The translations under genes were made by a program, and so were the position numbers. From the NCBI GenBank assembly GCA_033816765.1, contig CM066297.1, positions 1,358,573 through 1,422,572 of the forward strand: a stretch of 64,000 nucleotides of DNA, written 5' to 3'. Source of the DNA: Nothopassalora personata (taxonomy: Eukaryota > Ascomycota > Dothideomycetes > Mycosphaerellales > Mycosphaerellaceae). Below, piece by piece: positions 8,771 to 20,826 of this stretch. The notes under the pieces were generated by a model. The model was not told the DNA's origin, searched no databases, and saw only the letters and a list, made by a program, of their open reading frames with translations. Each line of letters begins with the position of its first letter. Position 1 is the first letter of the stretch.

Positions 8771-11716
8771 CTAGATCGTCTCCCGCTTTTCAGATGGCTT
8801 ATGTGCGCGGCGACCAGAACTCTTGCTACTATGGTAGCTATTTGTTCGGCCGGCAGCACTGTCTTCGACAAGGATCTGAGACGTTTCGCTTTCTTCAGTT
8901 CCTGATTGAGCATGGTCGTCTTGCCCGTTGTGGATGTGCAAGATCGTGCCATCAGTCTGTATGACGATTTCATCTGGTTTTGACAGCCTGGAATCCGACC
9001 TGCTGCCCTTCTGGCTGCGACTAGATACGTGACTGTCGCTATGGCTTCCACTCTTGCGTGTAGCATTTTTCACAGTCTGGAGTTTGAGGTTATACGACTC
9101 GCCGCTATTGATGTTACGTTGGTAGGCGGCGATCTGCTCTTCAGTCATTCGCTGTTCGTCCCGACGGTCATTGAGTCGCGCCTGCTCCATCCGTCGAATC
9201 AGATCAGATTGTTGTGACTTCGAGAGATGCGCTGTGCGTCGGTGACCGTCTTTGTCCTCGATGATGACCTTGCTATAAGCACCTCTCCCGACGCGTGTTC
9301 CACCGTCGGACGCTGTCGTCGAGATTGAGGGAATATGACTGCCACGTGCAGATGGCGTAATGCTGCGCCACCCAGACACCGCTGAACTAGCCCTACGATC
9401 TGGATCGTTCCTAACCGATGAAGATGAGTCGTCCAGATACTTGGCCGAGCGTGGTGTATTGTCTAGACGTAGTGACTCTCTTCTGCTCCTCGTCGGCGCG
9501 GCACTCTGAGTGCGATTCTTCATGGTGCCTTTCACTATAGGGCGGCTCGAGGGAACAGCAGCGACCATATCCTCCTGAGCCCGAGACGTACTCCGCTGCT
9601 CACGTCTTGAGAGAGGAGTAGTGCGGACTGACTTTTCCCCATCAACTTCGGAAAGTCTCCTGGACGGCACAGTAGAGGTCATGGTTGCTTGAGCATGGGA
9701 CCTTCGACGCTCATGCGGTTTTCGCCGGTGATACTCGTTCTCTGTCTCCGATGTTTCAGACTCGCTCGACAGCGACTCGGTTCCAGTCTCTGGTTCAAGC
9801 AGGACTGTCGAAGTGCGTGCTGACGACATACGACTCATTGACTGCGGAACAGTCTTGGGAGCAGTAAGACCAGGAATTGCAGGACTCCCCTGGCGTGCCG
9901 AGTAAGACGATGCGTAAGGTAAAGTATGCAGTGGAACCTTCGTATCTTGCTGATACGATGATGTGTATCGTCGTTCGCGACTGAGCCTCTGCTGGCAGTC
10001 TGGATCTCGACAATCTGGATCATTGCATGGACCCAAACGCGTCTTATCAGCTTCGCAGGAATGCGGCAGCAGAGGGTAGACATGCCCCGGGTGTTGTGAG
10101 CTGCTGTAATTATACTGCATTGGGAGCAACCGTGGTACGACTTTTCGATCCCGCGTTTCGGGTGCTCTAGCAGAATCGACTCGATGGATCACAGATATCT
10201 TAGAGTCAGCTGAATGACTCGCCACTGGCCTTGAACTTCGCACCGACGTCCTCGCTGACCGTTCTGAGCGTTCGAGCTTAGTGCAAGCCGCCTGCTTTTT
10301 TGACAGCTCCGGTTGATGCCCTCCGAACAAACCTTGATAAGGGCCTGGAGTAGGTGCAGTAATGGTATGGTCAGAACAGGCGATCCTTTTCTTCTGTTCA
10401 AGAATCGGCAGGAAGCAAGCTCTATGTATCAGATCACCACAGTCGTTGCAGGCAATCATGACGCCGTCATCATCTTCGTTCCCGCAAAAGCAGCTGATGT
10501 GAGCATGTTTATAATCTCCTGAGACGATGAGGTCGTCCGCCTGGCTCGGAAGCCTCACAAAAGTGGACTGAGATCGTGCCTCGGGGTATTTATGCACCTC
10601 TGTAGGTTGCTTTACGTCTTTCGCATCATGAACCCCATGATCTATGTTCTGCTGTTGCGGAGAAGGCGCAGGAAGCTCGACCGTCTGGTATGTCCCCACT
10701 CCTTCTCGAAGCTTGATTCGTGACCGAAGATTCATGATAGCTTCAGCCGTAGCCTCGTACGATGATACGATTGGATGTTCGTCCATCGTCTTTTCTCGTC
10801 GCCACCATTTTGTTGCAGAGTAGATCCGGTCACCAAGGCTGTCGATCGCTGTAGCGCATTCGAGTAGACATAAAGTCACACCGTCTTCGCTTTGGGCTTG
10901 ACTGTCAGGATCGTTGTCCTTATCGATACCGTTGACATCCCCCCCTCTCGCCCCTTTAGAGACCGGACCCTGAGTGTCCATAGGAGACATCTCTCTCATG
11001 GAGTTGATTGCCACATTGTTGAGCTCACTGGGGTCATCGATCCTTCTCTGCTGCGCCACGAAAGGATTTAATTGTTCCTGGCGCAAATCAGGACTTGCTA
11101 GCAGATTTTGGATAGTAAATGTCTCGGCGGCAGAGTCGATCTTCGTCTGCAAGAAGGTGAACGATCTGACGAGATCTTCATATTTCTGTGTGGCCTCGTC
11201 CTTGGCCTTGATCAAAGCATCGACTGTGAGCTTCTGGATACCAATCATGTCGTTGTCCCCGTTTGAAGCCATACGCCTCCCTAGTGCAGCCACACCCAGC
11301 ATGAGGGTCAATGTTGCCTTGCGTCTTCCAAGATCTGCCAATAGCACCTTCATCTTTTCTTTCTTACTGAAGGCGTAGTCCAAGCGGTCCGCTAACAGAG
11401 GACGGCCGATTCCTGCGCCTCCGAACAACTTATCAAGCAGCTTCTTGACTTTCTGTAGTGTGCCATTGGTATCTTGGAGTGTTGCCTGTAGCTCTGTGAC
11501 AAGGTCCGTTGTATAGTGCTTGGCGTGGCCATGAAAGTGGTCTCGCGTCTGCTTGATCACGAAACCGATCGCGCTAATATCCGGCTGTATGGCCTTGAGT
11601 TCTTTGTCAGTTGCTTTAACTGTGGACACAAATTGAGATATCGATGAGGCTAATTGTATGCCAATTTGCGCTATACCAAGGATTCCAGCAGCCGCACTGA
11701 TGCCATCGAGAGCCAT
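8771..11716 (-). CDS. Fungal STAND N-terminal protein with PHD-like finger, probably truncated by TAG
   Basis: Starts at ATG 11716 (MALDGISAAAGILGIAQIGI), giving 981 aa to TAG 8771-8773. Residues 1-190 are the helical fungal STAND N-terminal domain (LASSISQFVSTVKATDKELK, later ADLGRRKATLTLMLGVAALG). Near residues 402-450 a cysteine array, CFCG-x8-CNDC-x4-H-x2-C then IACSDH, resembles a PHD finger, a chromatin-reader fold; the last ligand pair is incomplete. The remainder is Ser/Arg-rich and disordered, with a KVIIEDKDGHRRTAHLSKSQ segment. No NTPase domain. After the TAG the same frame stays open and coding-like for 77 codons (8770-8540) and ends in FGRVDQLLRKW, like the C-terminal helix of the 2565-4415 paralogue, so the natural end is probably 8537. 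Function unknown. Confidence 0.65.
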   Translation of the reverse strand: MALDGISAAAGILGIAQIGIQLASSISQFVSTVKATDKELKAIQPDISAIGFVIKQTRDHFHGHAKHYTTDLVTELQATLQDTNGTLQKVKKLLDKLFGGAGIGRPLLADRLDYAFSKKEKMKVLLADLGRRKATLTLMLGVAALGRRMASNGDNDMIGIQKLTVDALIKAKDEATQKYEDLVRSFTFLQTKIDSAAETFTIQNLLASPDLRQEQLNPFVAQQRRIDDPSELNNVAINSMREMSPMDTQGPVSKGARGGDVNGIDKDNDPDSQAQSEDGVTLCLLECATAIDSLGDRIYSATKWWRREKTMDEHPIVSSYEATAEAIMNLRSRIKLREGVGTYQTVELPAPSPQQQNIDHGVHDAKDVKQPTEVHKYPEARSQSTFVRLPSQADDLIVSGDYKHAHISCFCGNEDDDGVMIACNDCGDLIHRACFLPILEQKKRIACSDHTITAPTPGPYQGLFGGHQPELSKKQAACTKLERSERSARTSVRSSRPVASHSADSKISVIHRVDSARAPETRDRKVVPRLLPMQYNYSSSQHPGHVYPLLPHSCEADKTRLGPCNDPDCRDPDCQQRLSRERRYTSSYQQDTKVPLHTLPYASSYSARQGSPAIPGLTAPKTVPQSMSRMSSARTSTVLLEPETGTESLSSESETSETENEYHRRKPHERRRSHAQATMTSTVPSRRLSEVDGEKSVRTTPLSRREQRSTSRAQEDMVAAVPSSRPIVKGTMKNRTQSAAPTRSRRESLRLDNTPRSAKYLDDSSSSVRNDPDRRASSAVSGWRSITPSARGSHIPSISTTASDGGTRVGRGAYSKVIIEDKDGHRRTAHLSKSQQSDLIRRMEQARLNDRRDEQRMTEEQIAAYQRNINSGESYNLKLQTVKNATRKSGSHSDSHVSSRSQKGSRSDSRLSKPDEIVIQTDGTILHIHNGQDDHAQSGTEESETSQILVEDSAAGRTNSYHSSKSSGRRAHKPSEKRETI

Positions 11717-11939
11717 TGGGGACCATCTGAGCAGACCGGCGGACGTCCACCTGGGGCACCGGCGGCAATGAACATTGCATATGACCCGTTGAGAAGATAT
11801 GCACAGCCGCTCTCTCCACGTTGCACGACATAGTATGCGCGCAGTCGCTTCCCAAGCGAAGTGCATACTGCATTACTAAGAGCTGCTGATATCGCCACTA
11901 CCAACGCGACAGTGGATCATTGAATTTGGGAATAGGAGT

Positions 11940-12408
11940 TCAGGGAATTTGCTCGAACCTGAACACCGTACGTCCAATATTTTCACTATCTGCGCCGCAG
12001 AATTTGACTTCATTTTGTTTGTGTCATCAGACCTCTCCACCTGGTATTACGCATTTGGTAATCAGTCGTGCCGTACTGCTTAGTGTAGCACTTGTTGAAA
12101 GTCCCGCACTTCTTGTCGCCCTCATTGTCGCCCGGGCAGTCTACTTGGCCGTCCTTGGCTTGCTCCTACACGCAACGACCAATGGCTTTCTCATTTTTGA
12201 TGATAGGTTTACTGAATCCCATCTGGCAAGTCCTTGGGCAGTTGGACCCTGGAAGTGGCGCGCAGCAGAAGTTCAAAGAGCCCATTGTTCGTGGTGGCCA
12301 TTTGTGACTTTTTGCTTGCAGATTTGGTCGTTCTCCGGGACTGCAACGGGAAGCTGGTTCATAATAAAGGACTGTCGTTGCAATGTCGTGGAGTCGTCAG
12401 CAATGGGA
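11940..12408 (-). pseudogene. Decayed cysteine-rich (secreted-type) small protein gene
   Basis: Three open stretches read as one ancestral protein. About 12408-12274 gives ENDQICKQKV ... HHEQWAL. A one-base frame change then leads to NFCCAPLPGSNCPRTCQMGF at 12273 onward. The frame hits TAG at 12168-12166 and continues with VDCPGDNEGDKKCGTFNKC to about 12051. A good intron (12050-11990, GTAATA...CAG) would join a last exon ending FRFEQIP at TGA 11942-11940. The cysteine density and Pro/Gly-rich spacing resemble small secreted fungal proteins, but no signal peptide was found upstream. One frameshift and one CAG-to-TAG-like stop make it non-functional as it stands. The identity of the family is unknown. 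Confidence 0.5.
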
Positions 12409-12929
12409 AGTGTATATCAAGTACCGACCCACAAGGATGGAGCGGAGCATACGTAGGCTGACACTATCCGTTACCGTGACCTCGCCGCTCCATGGAGCGG
12501 CCCATGGGTACGGCTTTAGAGACGGATAGCACAGCCTTGTTCCCACTATTCTGGTACATATCGAACATTTCTTAGCGTCCGTGTTCTGACAGCCAATGTT
12601 GGAACATTGTAGACGTCAAGCTGTTGTTCCTGCCAAGGTTTGCGCTGCCTTGACCTTGTAAAGTCTGGCCCCTGCAGGGTTCATCTCCGGGCTCCAGTTC
12701 GTCTCCGGCTAAGTCACTCCGATGTTCAACCTTTACTGATGTCGATCGTCTTGGCAGCGACTTCGTACGACTGCACATCACCCGTCATCGTACCACTGCT
12801 TATTAGGCTGCATTGCCTTCATCCGGATAAACATAGGATCACTCGCGGGGTGCAACTTTCGTGGCAGAGATTATTGTCGTTTCTACGCGCTCCAAATCAC
12901 AACTACCATGCTGGATGGAGCCTTCGAGG
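12409..12929. other. Intergenic, nothing recognised
   Basis: Downstream flank of the carboxylesterase gene and upstream flank of the decayed cysteine-rich gene. No domain-bearing frame or repeat seen. Confidence 0.3.
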
Positions 12930-14853
<1,924 letters not shown>

Positions 14854-15593
14854 GGTTGGCGGAGATGGAGCCAATGCGGTGGTCCATGTGAGACACAGGG
14901 CCGAGACATGGTATAAATAGCTCTGACTCGAGACAATGAAGCTTAGCATTTGCCTCGGCATCGAAAGAGATCTGCGTTATGCCGCATAGCATTCACTACA
15001 AGCACCTTCGAAGTGCTTGAGTGCAAATGGCTGGCCGTAGAAGTGAGTTTGCTGTATACTGGGAGGGCTGAGACATCTAGCTCTCAACTCGTGGTACCGG
15101 CTGCGTAGGTTTCCCGAGAGGCGAGCTGAAGACCCTCGTGCAGGCTCGAAAGCTACGATCTCGATCCTTCCATTAATCGTCCGCACGAAAGCCGCTTCCT
15201 TTGGCTTTCAAGGTATACTTGAAGAAGGGAAGGAGGGAGAATGAACAGCAGAACCAGGATCCGAAGACTTGGAAAGGCCCGAACGCTTCCTTCGGTGTGT
15301 CGAGGGCACCGAGGAGCATTTGTATTCATAGCTAGGGCCTATTATGGTTCATCTTGCTAGATTCTGGGTTTCTGATTCCAAACTTTGCCCAACAACAGGC
15401 AACTAGTGCTGCACGCCATGTCTCGGCCGTACCAACACCGATCCTTGTCATACGTTGGCCGACATACGATCTCGAGCTTCACAGTAGAATGACGAAGGCC
15501 TCGGTCGGGATGATGCTCGCCAGCAGACTTGCCAAAGCCAAATTCGAGAATCAAACCGCCCCAGAGCAGAACGTCGACCTCGATCATCGTGTC
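14854..15593. other. Intergenic, promoter of the carboxylesterase
   Basis: TATAAA at about 14911-14916 (minus-strand sense TTTATA with GTATAAATAG on the plus strand) lies some 60 bp upstream of the carboxylesterase ATG. The rest holds no convincing gene; a 76-codon minus-strand frame (15587-15357) lacks recognisable features. Confidence 0.35.
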
Positions 15594-16274
15594 TTAGTGT
15601 GCTGACCATATACGAAATTTCTTGGGAGGTTGCAGAAGATTTCTGAAGTTGTATTTCACCCGGGCTGCATCCTGCCAGTTGCCGTTGCCCCTCGCCACAC
15701 TTATCGTGCGGTTCACGAAACTCTGCTTCGTCCTTTCTGGTAGCTGGTGGAAGAAGTGCTCTGCCATGGGCTGGTCAACAGTACTCTTCAAGACTTCTAA
15801 AGCAGGCCCTTCCTTGGGTGTTTTGGGGTGATACAGGTTCAGTATACCCAGATTGAAGTTGTGTCCTGCCTACACTTTTGCCTTCTTGCGAGAGCCGGCG
15901 AAGTCAATCAGTCGGTCGAACAACCGTGGATTTGTGTTGAAGTCCGTGGTGGTCTGTATAACTTGGGTGATACCAACCGTGGCTGGCCGTAGTGACATTA
16001 GAGCCAGGCCTGGTGATGATTCTGATGGTTTAGCACGAGAATTCTCCTCTTGCATGTCAACGGCTTTGAAGAAGCAGTTGAGAGCGTCATTCTGGCTGTG
16101 GTTTGTGGAGAGGGTCGCATGAGCTGCAATCAAACTTCGCAAGAGGAAACTCCGCCACACGACATTCATTGTAGCATCGAAGTCATCGCCCCACTCGACT
16201 GGCAGCCAGGATAGCAATATGTCTTCAAGCCCTTCTGAGAGCGCGAAATAACATAAGTAGAATGATGAATTCAT
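15594..16274 (-). pseudogene. Uncharacterised conserved-looking protein gene interrupted by TAG
   Basis: From ATG 16274 the frame reads NSSFYLCYFALSEGLED, LSWLPVEWGDDFDATMNVVW and LLRSLIAAHATL, then meets TAG at 15872-15870. The same frame continues without a break as AGHNFNLGILNLYHP ... EVLKSTVDQPMAEHFFHQL to a second stop at 15594, so one protein of about 226 codons is split by a single amber codon. The frame is also open upstream of the ATG (to about 16350), so the true start may lie further 5' or in another exon. The composition (Trp/Phe-rich helices) suggests a folded globular protein; I do not recognise the family. No convincing donor for an intron removing the TAG was found. A CAG-to-TAG change is the simplest reading. 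Confidence 0.5.
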
Positions 16275-17083
16275 ATCATAGAGGAACTCGGTCGATTTGG
16301 CTGAGCTTTGGATATGTTGTGAGCGTCGTCGTACTCTCCAATCGCCGTTCAGCGTGCTAGGTGGTTGCAGCGCTAGCTATCGTGTTGCTATAGCGGGAAG
16401 AAGTTGATGTAGTCGTGGAGTTTGTTCCGGAGAGCTGAGCTCGGGAAAGTCTTAGTATGTAATAAAGTGGTGGGACCTCGCTAAGCATAGCTGCAGCTTC
16501 GCAATCTCATCACGACAAGACAACACAACGCAATATAAAGGTCGCATTGATTGTTGATATCTTACAGACATTTATCTTGGAACGCAAAGAAAGAATGGAC
16601 TCGATGCAGAGTGTGGTTAAATCAATACAACACGTCGGATTGAAGCGTCGACATCGGATGTGAGGAACAGGCTTGGCGCTTGAGGTGATCCGATAAGGGT
16701 GCCCCTAGAGGTTGGGTTACATAATCATGAATCGACAGGAGATCATGACTTAGGAATGGTCGAGATTCGCGGTATGAGATTCGCGATATGTGGGCAGAAA
16801 ACTCCATAACGGTAGCCGCAAAATGCTTTTTTGGCGGCAAGCCTGAGAACTGGCCACACTTCTAATATTTGGCGAGAGCCATGCTGAGGAGATCACCCGT
16901 CGAATTGACGAGGCTCTTACATCAAGCAAAAGCAGTTTGTCATGTCACGGTATTGTACATAAAAGCTATTGCCATGCACTCAAAGATTTCATAAACACTT
17001 CTCAGCCACTTCAGCCACAACTATCAGCTAACTCGTTGCATTGCGTTATTTCCCGAACGCTGTCCCGCCTCCTCAACACTACC
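16275..17083. other. Intergenic, nothing recognised
   Basis: AT-richer DNA between the interrupted gene and the Pch2 gene, with only short frames and no repeat structure obvious by eye. Confidence 0.3.
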
Positions 17084-18616
17084 TCATGCCTCCTTTGTCT
17101 GCTTGGCCAACAGCTCTTGCTCCACAGCCGCCTCTAACGCGCTCACAGCATCATCGAGCGAGCAGTTGCCACCCCATGTGTACATTGCCAGACCCAAGAT
17201 TGGCATTCGTCGAAGCGTACGACCACTGAGACCTTCACATTTCTGCGCCAGATCCCAGACTCGGCGGCCTGGAGACCCAGCGTTGCCTTCATGGAACGTG
17301 CGCATTTCTGCTAAAGTCGGGATGCTCGGCTCTGAGACGAACTGCCGCTCTTCGGGAGACGAGCTTGCTGCTTCGCTTAACTTCCGTCCAGGTCGAGTGA
17401 CAGCTCTGCGCTTGGCTGTTGGCGGTCCTGAAGGCGAGCTACCGGTCACAGCCGCAGGTCGAGCTGATACTGACATGGCTGTAGTGTCGACAAGGTTGGC
17501 ACGAACGAGCTCGTTCAGGCAAGAGCGAAAAATGGCATATATGGCGTCTGATGATGGGCATGGGATGAGCTGCTTGATGTCGACGCGATCTAGGAAGGCT
17601 GTATCGATGGCATCAAGGAAATTGGATGTGCAAAGCACGATGACGTTCGGGAGTGCTCGAAGACGATCAAGAGCCGTGAGCAGTTGGTTGGTGGCTCGCA
17701 GGCCATCACTGCACTCTCCACCGGCCGTTGCTCTCTCTCGCGAGCCAGCTATCGTCTCGATCTCATCCATGACAACACAAACCAAGGTGCTGGGAGAATG
17801 AGCCATAGCATGAACGTCTTCGAAGAGGCTGGCAATTTGCTTCCCGGATTCTCCAAAAAACTTGCTCAGCATCGCATTTGTGTTGATTTCGAACAGTACA
17901 GCTGTAGGGAACACTTGCGAGAGACGAATGCTCAGCTTTTGCGCAAGTGCTCTGCACAACGTGCTCTTTCCACTTCCAGGCGGGCCATGTAGTAAGCATA
18001 AGCGGTTCCAGTTGAAGGTGCTGAGGTTGAGACCGGGTTGCTTCATGAGGCCAAGCATGCGTGTGAGGTAGCGTAACAGCTGAGCAGGTAGGTGGTCGTC
18101 ATAGATGAGAGAATCCCACTCGTCCCTGAGTGCGACGCTCGGCAGTGCCACCTTACGGGCCTTTGGCACAGCATCATCGTCATCACTGTCTTGATGTATT
18201 GCACGACGCGCACTGGGTGGGCATTCATGCTTGAGCGTGTATGACTGCACGTCGAGTTGAATGTTCTGTAGATCGCGATGGGCCAACCAGCCACCGGCGC
18301 CTGTGTAGTCTGAGATCACAATGCTCTCGATGTTGTTGGTGTATTTGAGGTCTACTTATAGTCAGCCAGCAGCATGATTTAGGTCACTTTGCGCAGAGAG
18401 CATGCCTAGCTCGCTCACATTGATCTCGCGGCCAACCCACAGCTCAGCGTATCTGTCGATCAGTGCATTCGTCACGTCTTTGCAGGTGTCGCTGGAATCC
18501 CTCTTCTTGAGCAGTACCTCGACGTGGAACGTCGGCTTCAGCAGCGTAGTACACGCCATCGCTGGCGGGAGAGTGTTGCGTGCGAAGGATGTTGAGATGC
18601 GAAAGGAAGTGTTCAT
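17084..18616 (-). CDS. PCH2: Pch2/TRIP13-type AAA+ ATPase
   Basis: Two exons: 18616-18388 and 18351-17084, 498 aa. The intron is unusually short (36 nt, 18387-18352, GTGACC...TAG, CTGAC branch) but restores the conserved text IESIVISDYTGAGGW. The AAA+ core has Walker A GPPGSGKST (about 199-207), Walker B VVMDEIE (269-275), a GGE-x-SDGLRATNQLL pore/helix segment, and sensor text LCTSNFLDAIDTAFLDRVD. The C-terminus GLSGRTLRRMP...LDDAVSAL is typical. Pch2/TRIP13 remodels HORMA-domain proteins (Hop1, Mad2) in the meiotic and spindle checkpoints. A low-complexity insert (about 390-450) precedes the C-terminal lid. ATG 18616 gives a normal N-terminus (MNTSFRISTS); the shortness of the intron is the main uncertainty. 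Confidence 0.88.
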
Positions 18617-18836
18617 AGGCTTGAGATGAAGTTCAAGATGGTGGCAAAAACGCGCCTACCTCAACAGCATCGTCGCCTTCGGCGCGCCATCCGAACCATT
18701 TGTCGACGTCGCCTTGGCATCCACAGATGCAACAGCATTTGCAACCTGTGTGGACCATTACGGACCGTTGTGGACACCGTTGATGGTATGGTGATAGTCG
18801 AAGTAAAGCGCGCTCTTGACCTCGCGCCTTGTCGCT

Positions 18837-19839
18837 CTAAGGCCAGTCCGGAATCTGTGGCAGCTCCATCGGTGGCTGTGGCCAATCCGCATCTCCATCG
18901 CACCGCCCAAAGAACTCGCAGGCGCATTGTTGTGGAGGTGGACACCTTACAGCCTCCCCGGAGAAGATATACGCCCACAGCTTCTCGAAAACACGACCAT
19001 TGATATTGTCATCGATCAGCAGCGTGTCCAACAACCATTCTCGCATCCTCTCATAGTCGCCTCTAGGTCTCCTTCGAATGGCGGTTCTTGTCACCGCGAA
19101 CTGCGCAAAGCCTTGACTGGCGATCGTCTCCGGCAGCTTTTCCCCGGGAAACAGTTGCTTCCAATTGCCAGCGATGGCCATCTCGGTCTCGGTCCTGTTG
19201 ATTCCCGGCCCCCACACGATGGCGTCGTGATTGATGGGTCGTATCTCAGCTGGACAGGAGGGATACCATGAACAGTGCAGACTTATGTAGCCCTCCCGAG
19301 CCAAAACAGTTCGATTCAGCTGGTTAACCAGGAACGGAATTGGTACTGGTTGATGCCAACTTTCGAAGTGCCCATGCACAAATATCGTCATCCATGGAAG
19401 GCCGTCGTAGTTGTCGATGATGTAGGATAGATAGACCATTGCTTCGTGGCCTTTGTTCTTGGGTATGCGAAGTTGGGCGTCTCCAGTATTTGGAGGGTCA
19501 TCGACGTTGTATGGAAAGATGTCCCAACTTCAACTCGTCAGCTCGACGCACGCAGCATTCGGGGCATCTGCTCTACCTTCGCCGGAACACGCTGTCCATC
19601 ATCCATGATAGGTCTGTGTCTGCCCGACCGGCCGCCACGACTGCCCCATACGGAGGCTGTTGTGGCGGAGAATCATTCAATGTCCCCGAGCCGGCCACAA
19701 TGTGTCCCAGACGGCCAATCGAGTGCGAAAAGCTGTTGTAAGCAGTGTCTGGCTGCTTATACACCATCAAAAGGCTCGTCAGACTCAATAAGAACGAACC
19801 TACTACCAGTAAATGCCATCTTAGCTTGTTTCCGGCCAT
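18837..19839 (-). CDS. DUF3431 family membrane-anchored protein
   Basis: Two exons: 19839-19577 and 19527-18837; intron 19576-19528 (GTAGAG...AAG, CTGAC branch) preserves frame, 317 aa. The N-terminus MAGNKLRWHLLVVGSFLLSL is a signal anchor. The catalytic-looking core starts WDIFPYNVDDPPN and runs through YLSYIIDNYDGLPWMTIFVH to an Ile/Asn/Trp-rich segment (WGPGINRTETEMAIAGNWKQ), the DUF3431 pattern. The family resembles glycosyltransferase-like Golgi proteins of fungi, but no activity is established. The C-terminus has clustered Cys residues (CPPPQQCACEFFGRC), likely disulfide-bonded in the lumen. Intact. Confidence 0.8.
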
Positions 19840-20229
19840 CGAGCAGCGACTTTCGGGCGTTCCTCCCGCTGTGAGGCTCGAAGGCGCTCGCAGGCAAGCG
19901 ACGTGAACAGAAACTTCGCCATTTCAACTTGAGCCGCAACCCAGACGAGACGCCACTTGACGCAATTGTCAATGCTGTCGTCGTGGACAGACCCACAAAG
20001 GCACAAGGAGAGAAGGATAGGATTGGTCGGCACTCCCAGGTGCGAGACGTCGATAGAAGTCAGGTGCGCGTTGGGCACGGTCGCATATCAAGCACGGACA
20101 CCACATCTTATTCGATGTTGTTCAACGAGGTGTCTCACCACAACCACTGCACCGATTGGCTTTATATTTGGACTGTATTATATTTGAATTGTGTTCTATC
20201 GACTGTGTGAGTCTTATTGTTGTAGCTGC
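19840..20229. other. Promoter region of the DUF3431 gene
   Basis: Upstream flank of the DUF3431 start codon up to the edge of the transposon block. No gene or specific element recognised. Confidence 0.35.
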
Positions 20230-20605
20230 CGTGGTGGGTTAATAGCGCGACCTCGCCGCGTTTTAAGCTAGATTAGACTATCCGGCTTTTTAACCTTATT
20301 ATCTACCTTAATATACACTAGTAGCTTGACAATCAACTGCTTACGTCTTCGTGGCTTACGTGTCGACTGCTAAAGGTGTTGTTGTAGCTACTAAGCAGCT
20401 GCTTTGCTGTTATTATCTTGCTGCTTTAAGGCCTCTGTTCTTGCCTTCTTAAGCTCCTTATTCTTAGCCTTCTTAATGCGCTGTTCCTTACGCAATTCAA
20501 TAGCGATACGTTAGCTAATGTTCTTAGCCTTCGTTACTTCCTTCTCAAGTTGCTTATTAGCCTTAGCTGTCTCTTTCGTAAGCTCTTTCTTAGCCTAAAG
20601 TCGTC

Positions 20606-20610
20606 TTGCC
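20606..20610. repeat. Target-site duplication, left copy (TTGCC)
   Basis: TTGCC precedes the 5' LTR and recurs directly after the 3' LTR at 27347-27351. A 5-bp duplication is usual for Ty3/gypsy integrase. Confidence 0.9.
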
Positions 20611-20768
20611 TGTAAGGGGCGAGCCCTTGCATCTTGGCACGGGCTGAGCCCGTGCGGACCTGACTCCGTTTTCTTTGTTCCGGGCTTCGCTCGGTTTTCT
20701 CCTTCTTCTGTATCGAACTTATTGCATACCACACAGAACCTCAGTGTACACGTCGTTCACCCGTGACA
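20611..20768 (+). repeat. 5' LTR
   Basis: 158 bp from TGTAAGG to GTGACA, identical by eye to 27189-27346. A perfect 8-bp hairpin (GCACGGGC/GCCCGTGC, loop TGA) lies at 20637-20655. The 10-mer ATCGAACTTA at 20712-20721 probably marks the transcript 5' end (see primer site). Confidence 0.93.
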
Positions 20769-20769
20769 T

Positions 20770-20779
20770 TAAGTTCGAT
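20770..20779 (+). promoter_or_regulatory. Primer-binding site of self-priming type
   Basis: One base after the LTR, TAAGTTCGAT is the exact reverse complement of ATCGAACTTA inside the LTR (20712-20721). No TGG-type tRNA-complementary site is present. The arrangement matches the Tf1/sushi mechanism in which the 5' end of the element's own RNA folds back to prime minus-strand synthesis. Confidence 0.65.
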
Positions 20780-20826
20780 CCATTCGAATCAACCAGGCAC
20801 CCGCCATTAAAGAGACGGAATACGTG

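Noticed and set aside
11920..12456. 178-codon plus-strand frame with hydrophobic stretches
   Set aside because: The opposite strand carries cysteine-rich homologous-looking pieces with a splice site, a better explanation.
15357..15587. 76-codon minus-strand frame after the interrupted uncharacterised gene
   Set aside because: Separated by a stop and unlike the preceding text; probably not coding.
17103..17801. 232-codon plus-strand frame
   Set aside because: Shadow of the Pch2/TRIP13 coding strand.
20534..20734. Lys-rich 66-codon minus-strand frame, repeated at 27013-27312
   Set aside because: Lies in the LTR and recurs only because the LTR is duplicated; no evidence of translation.
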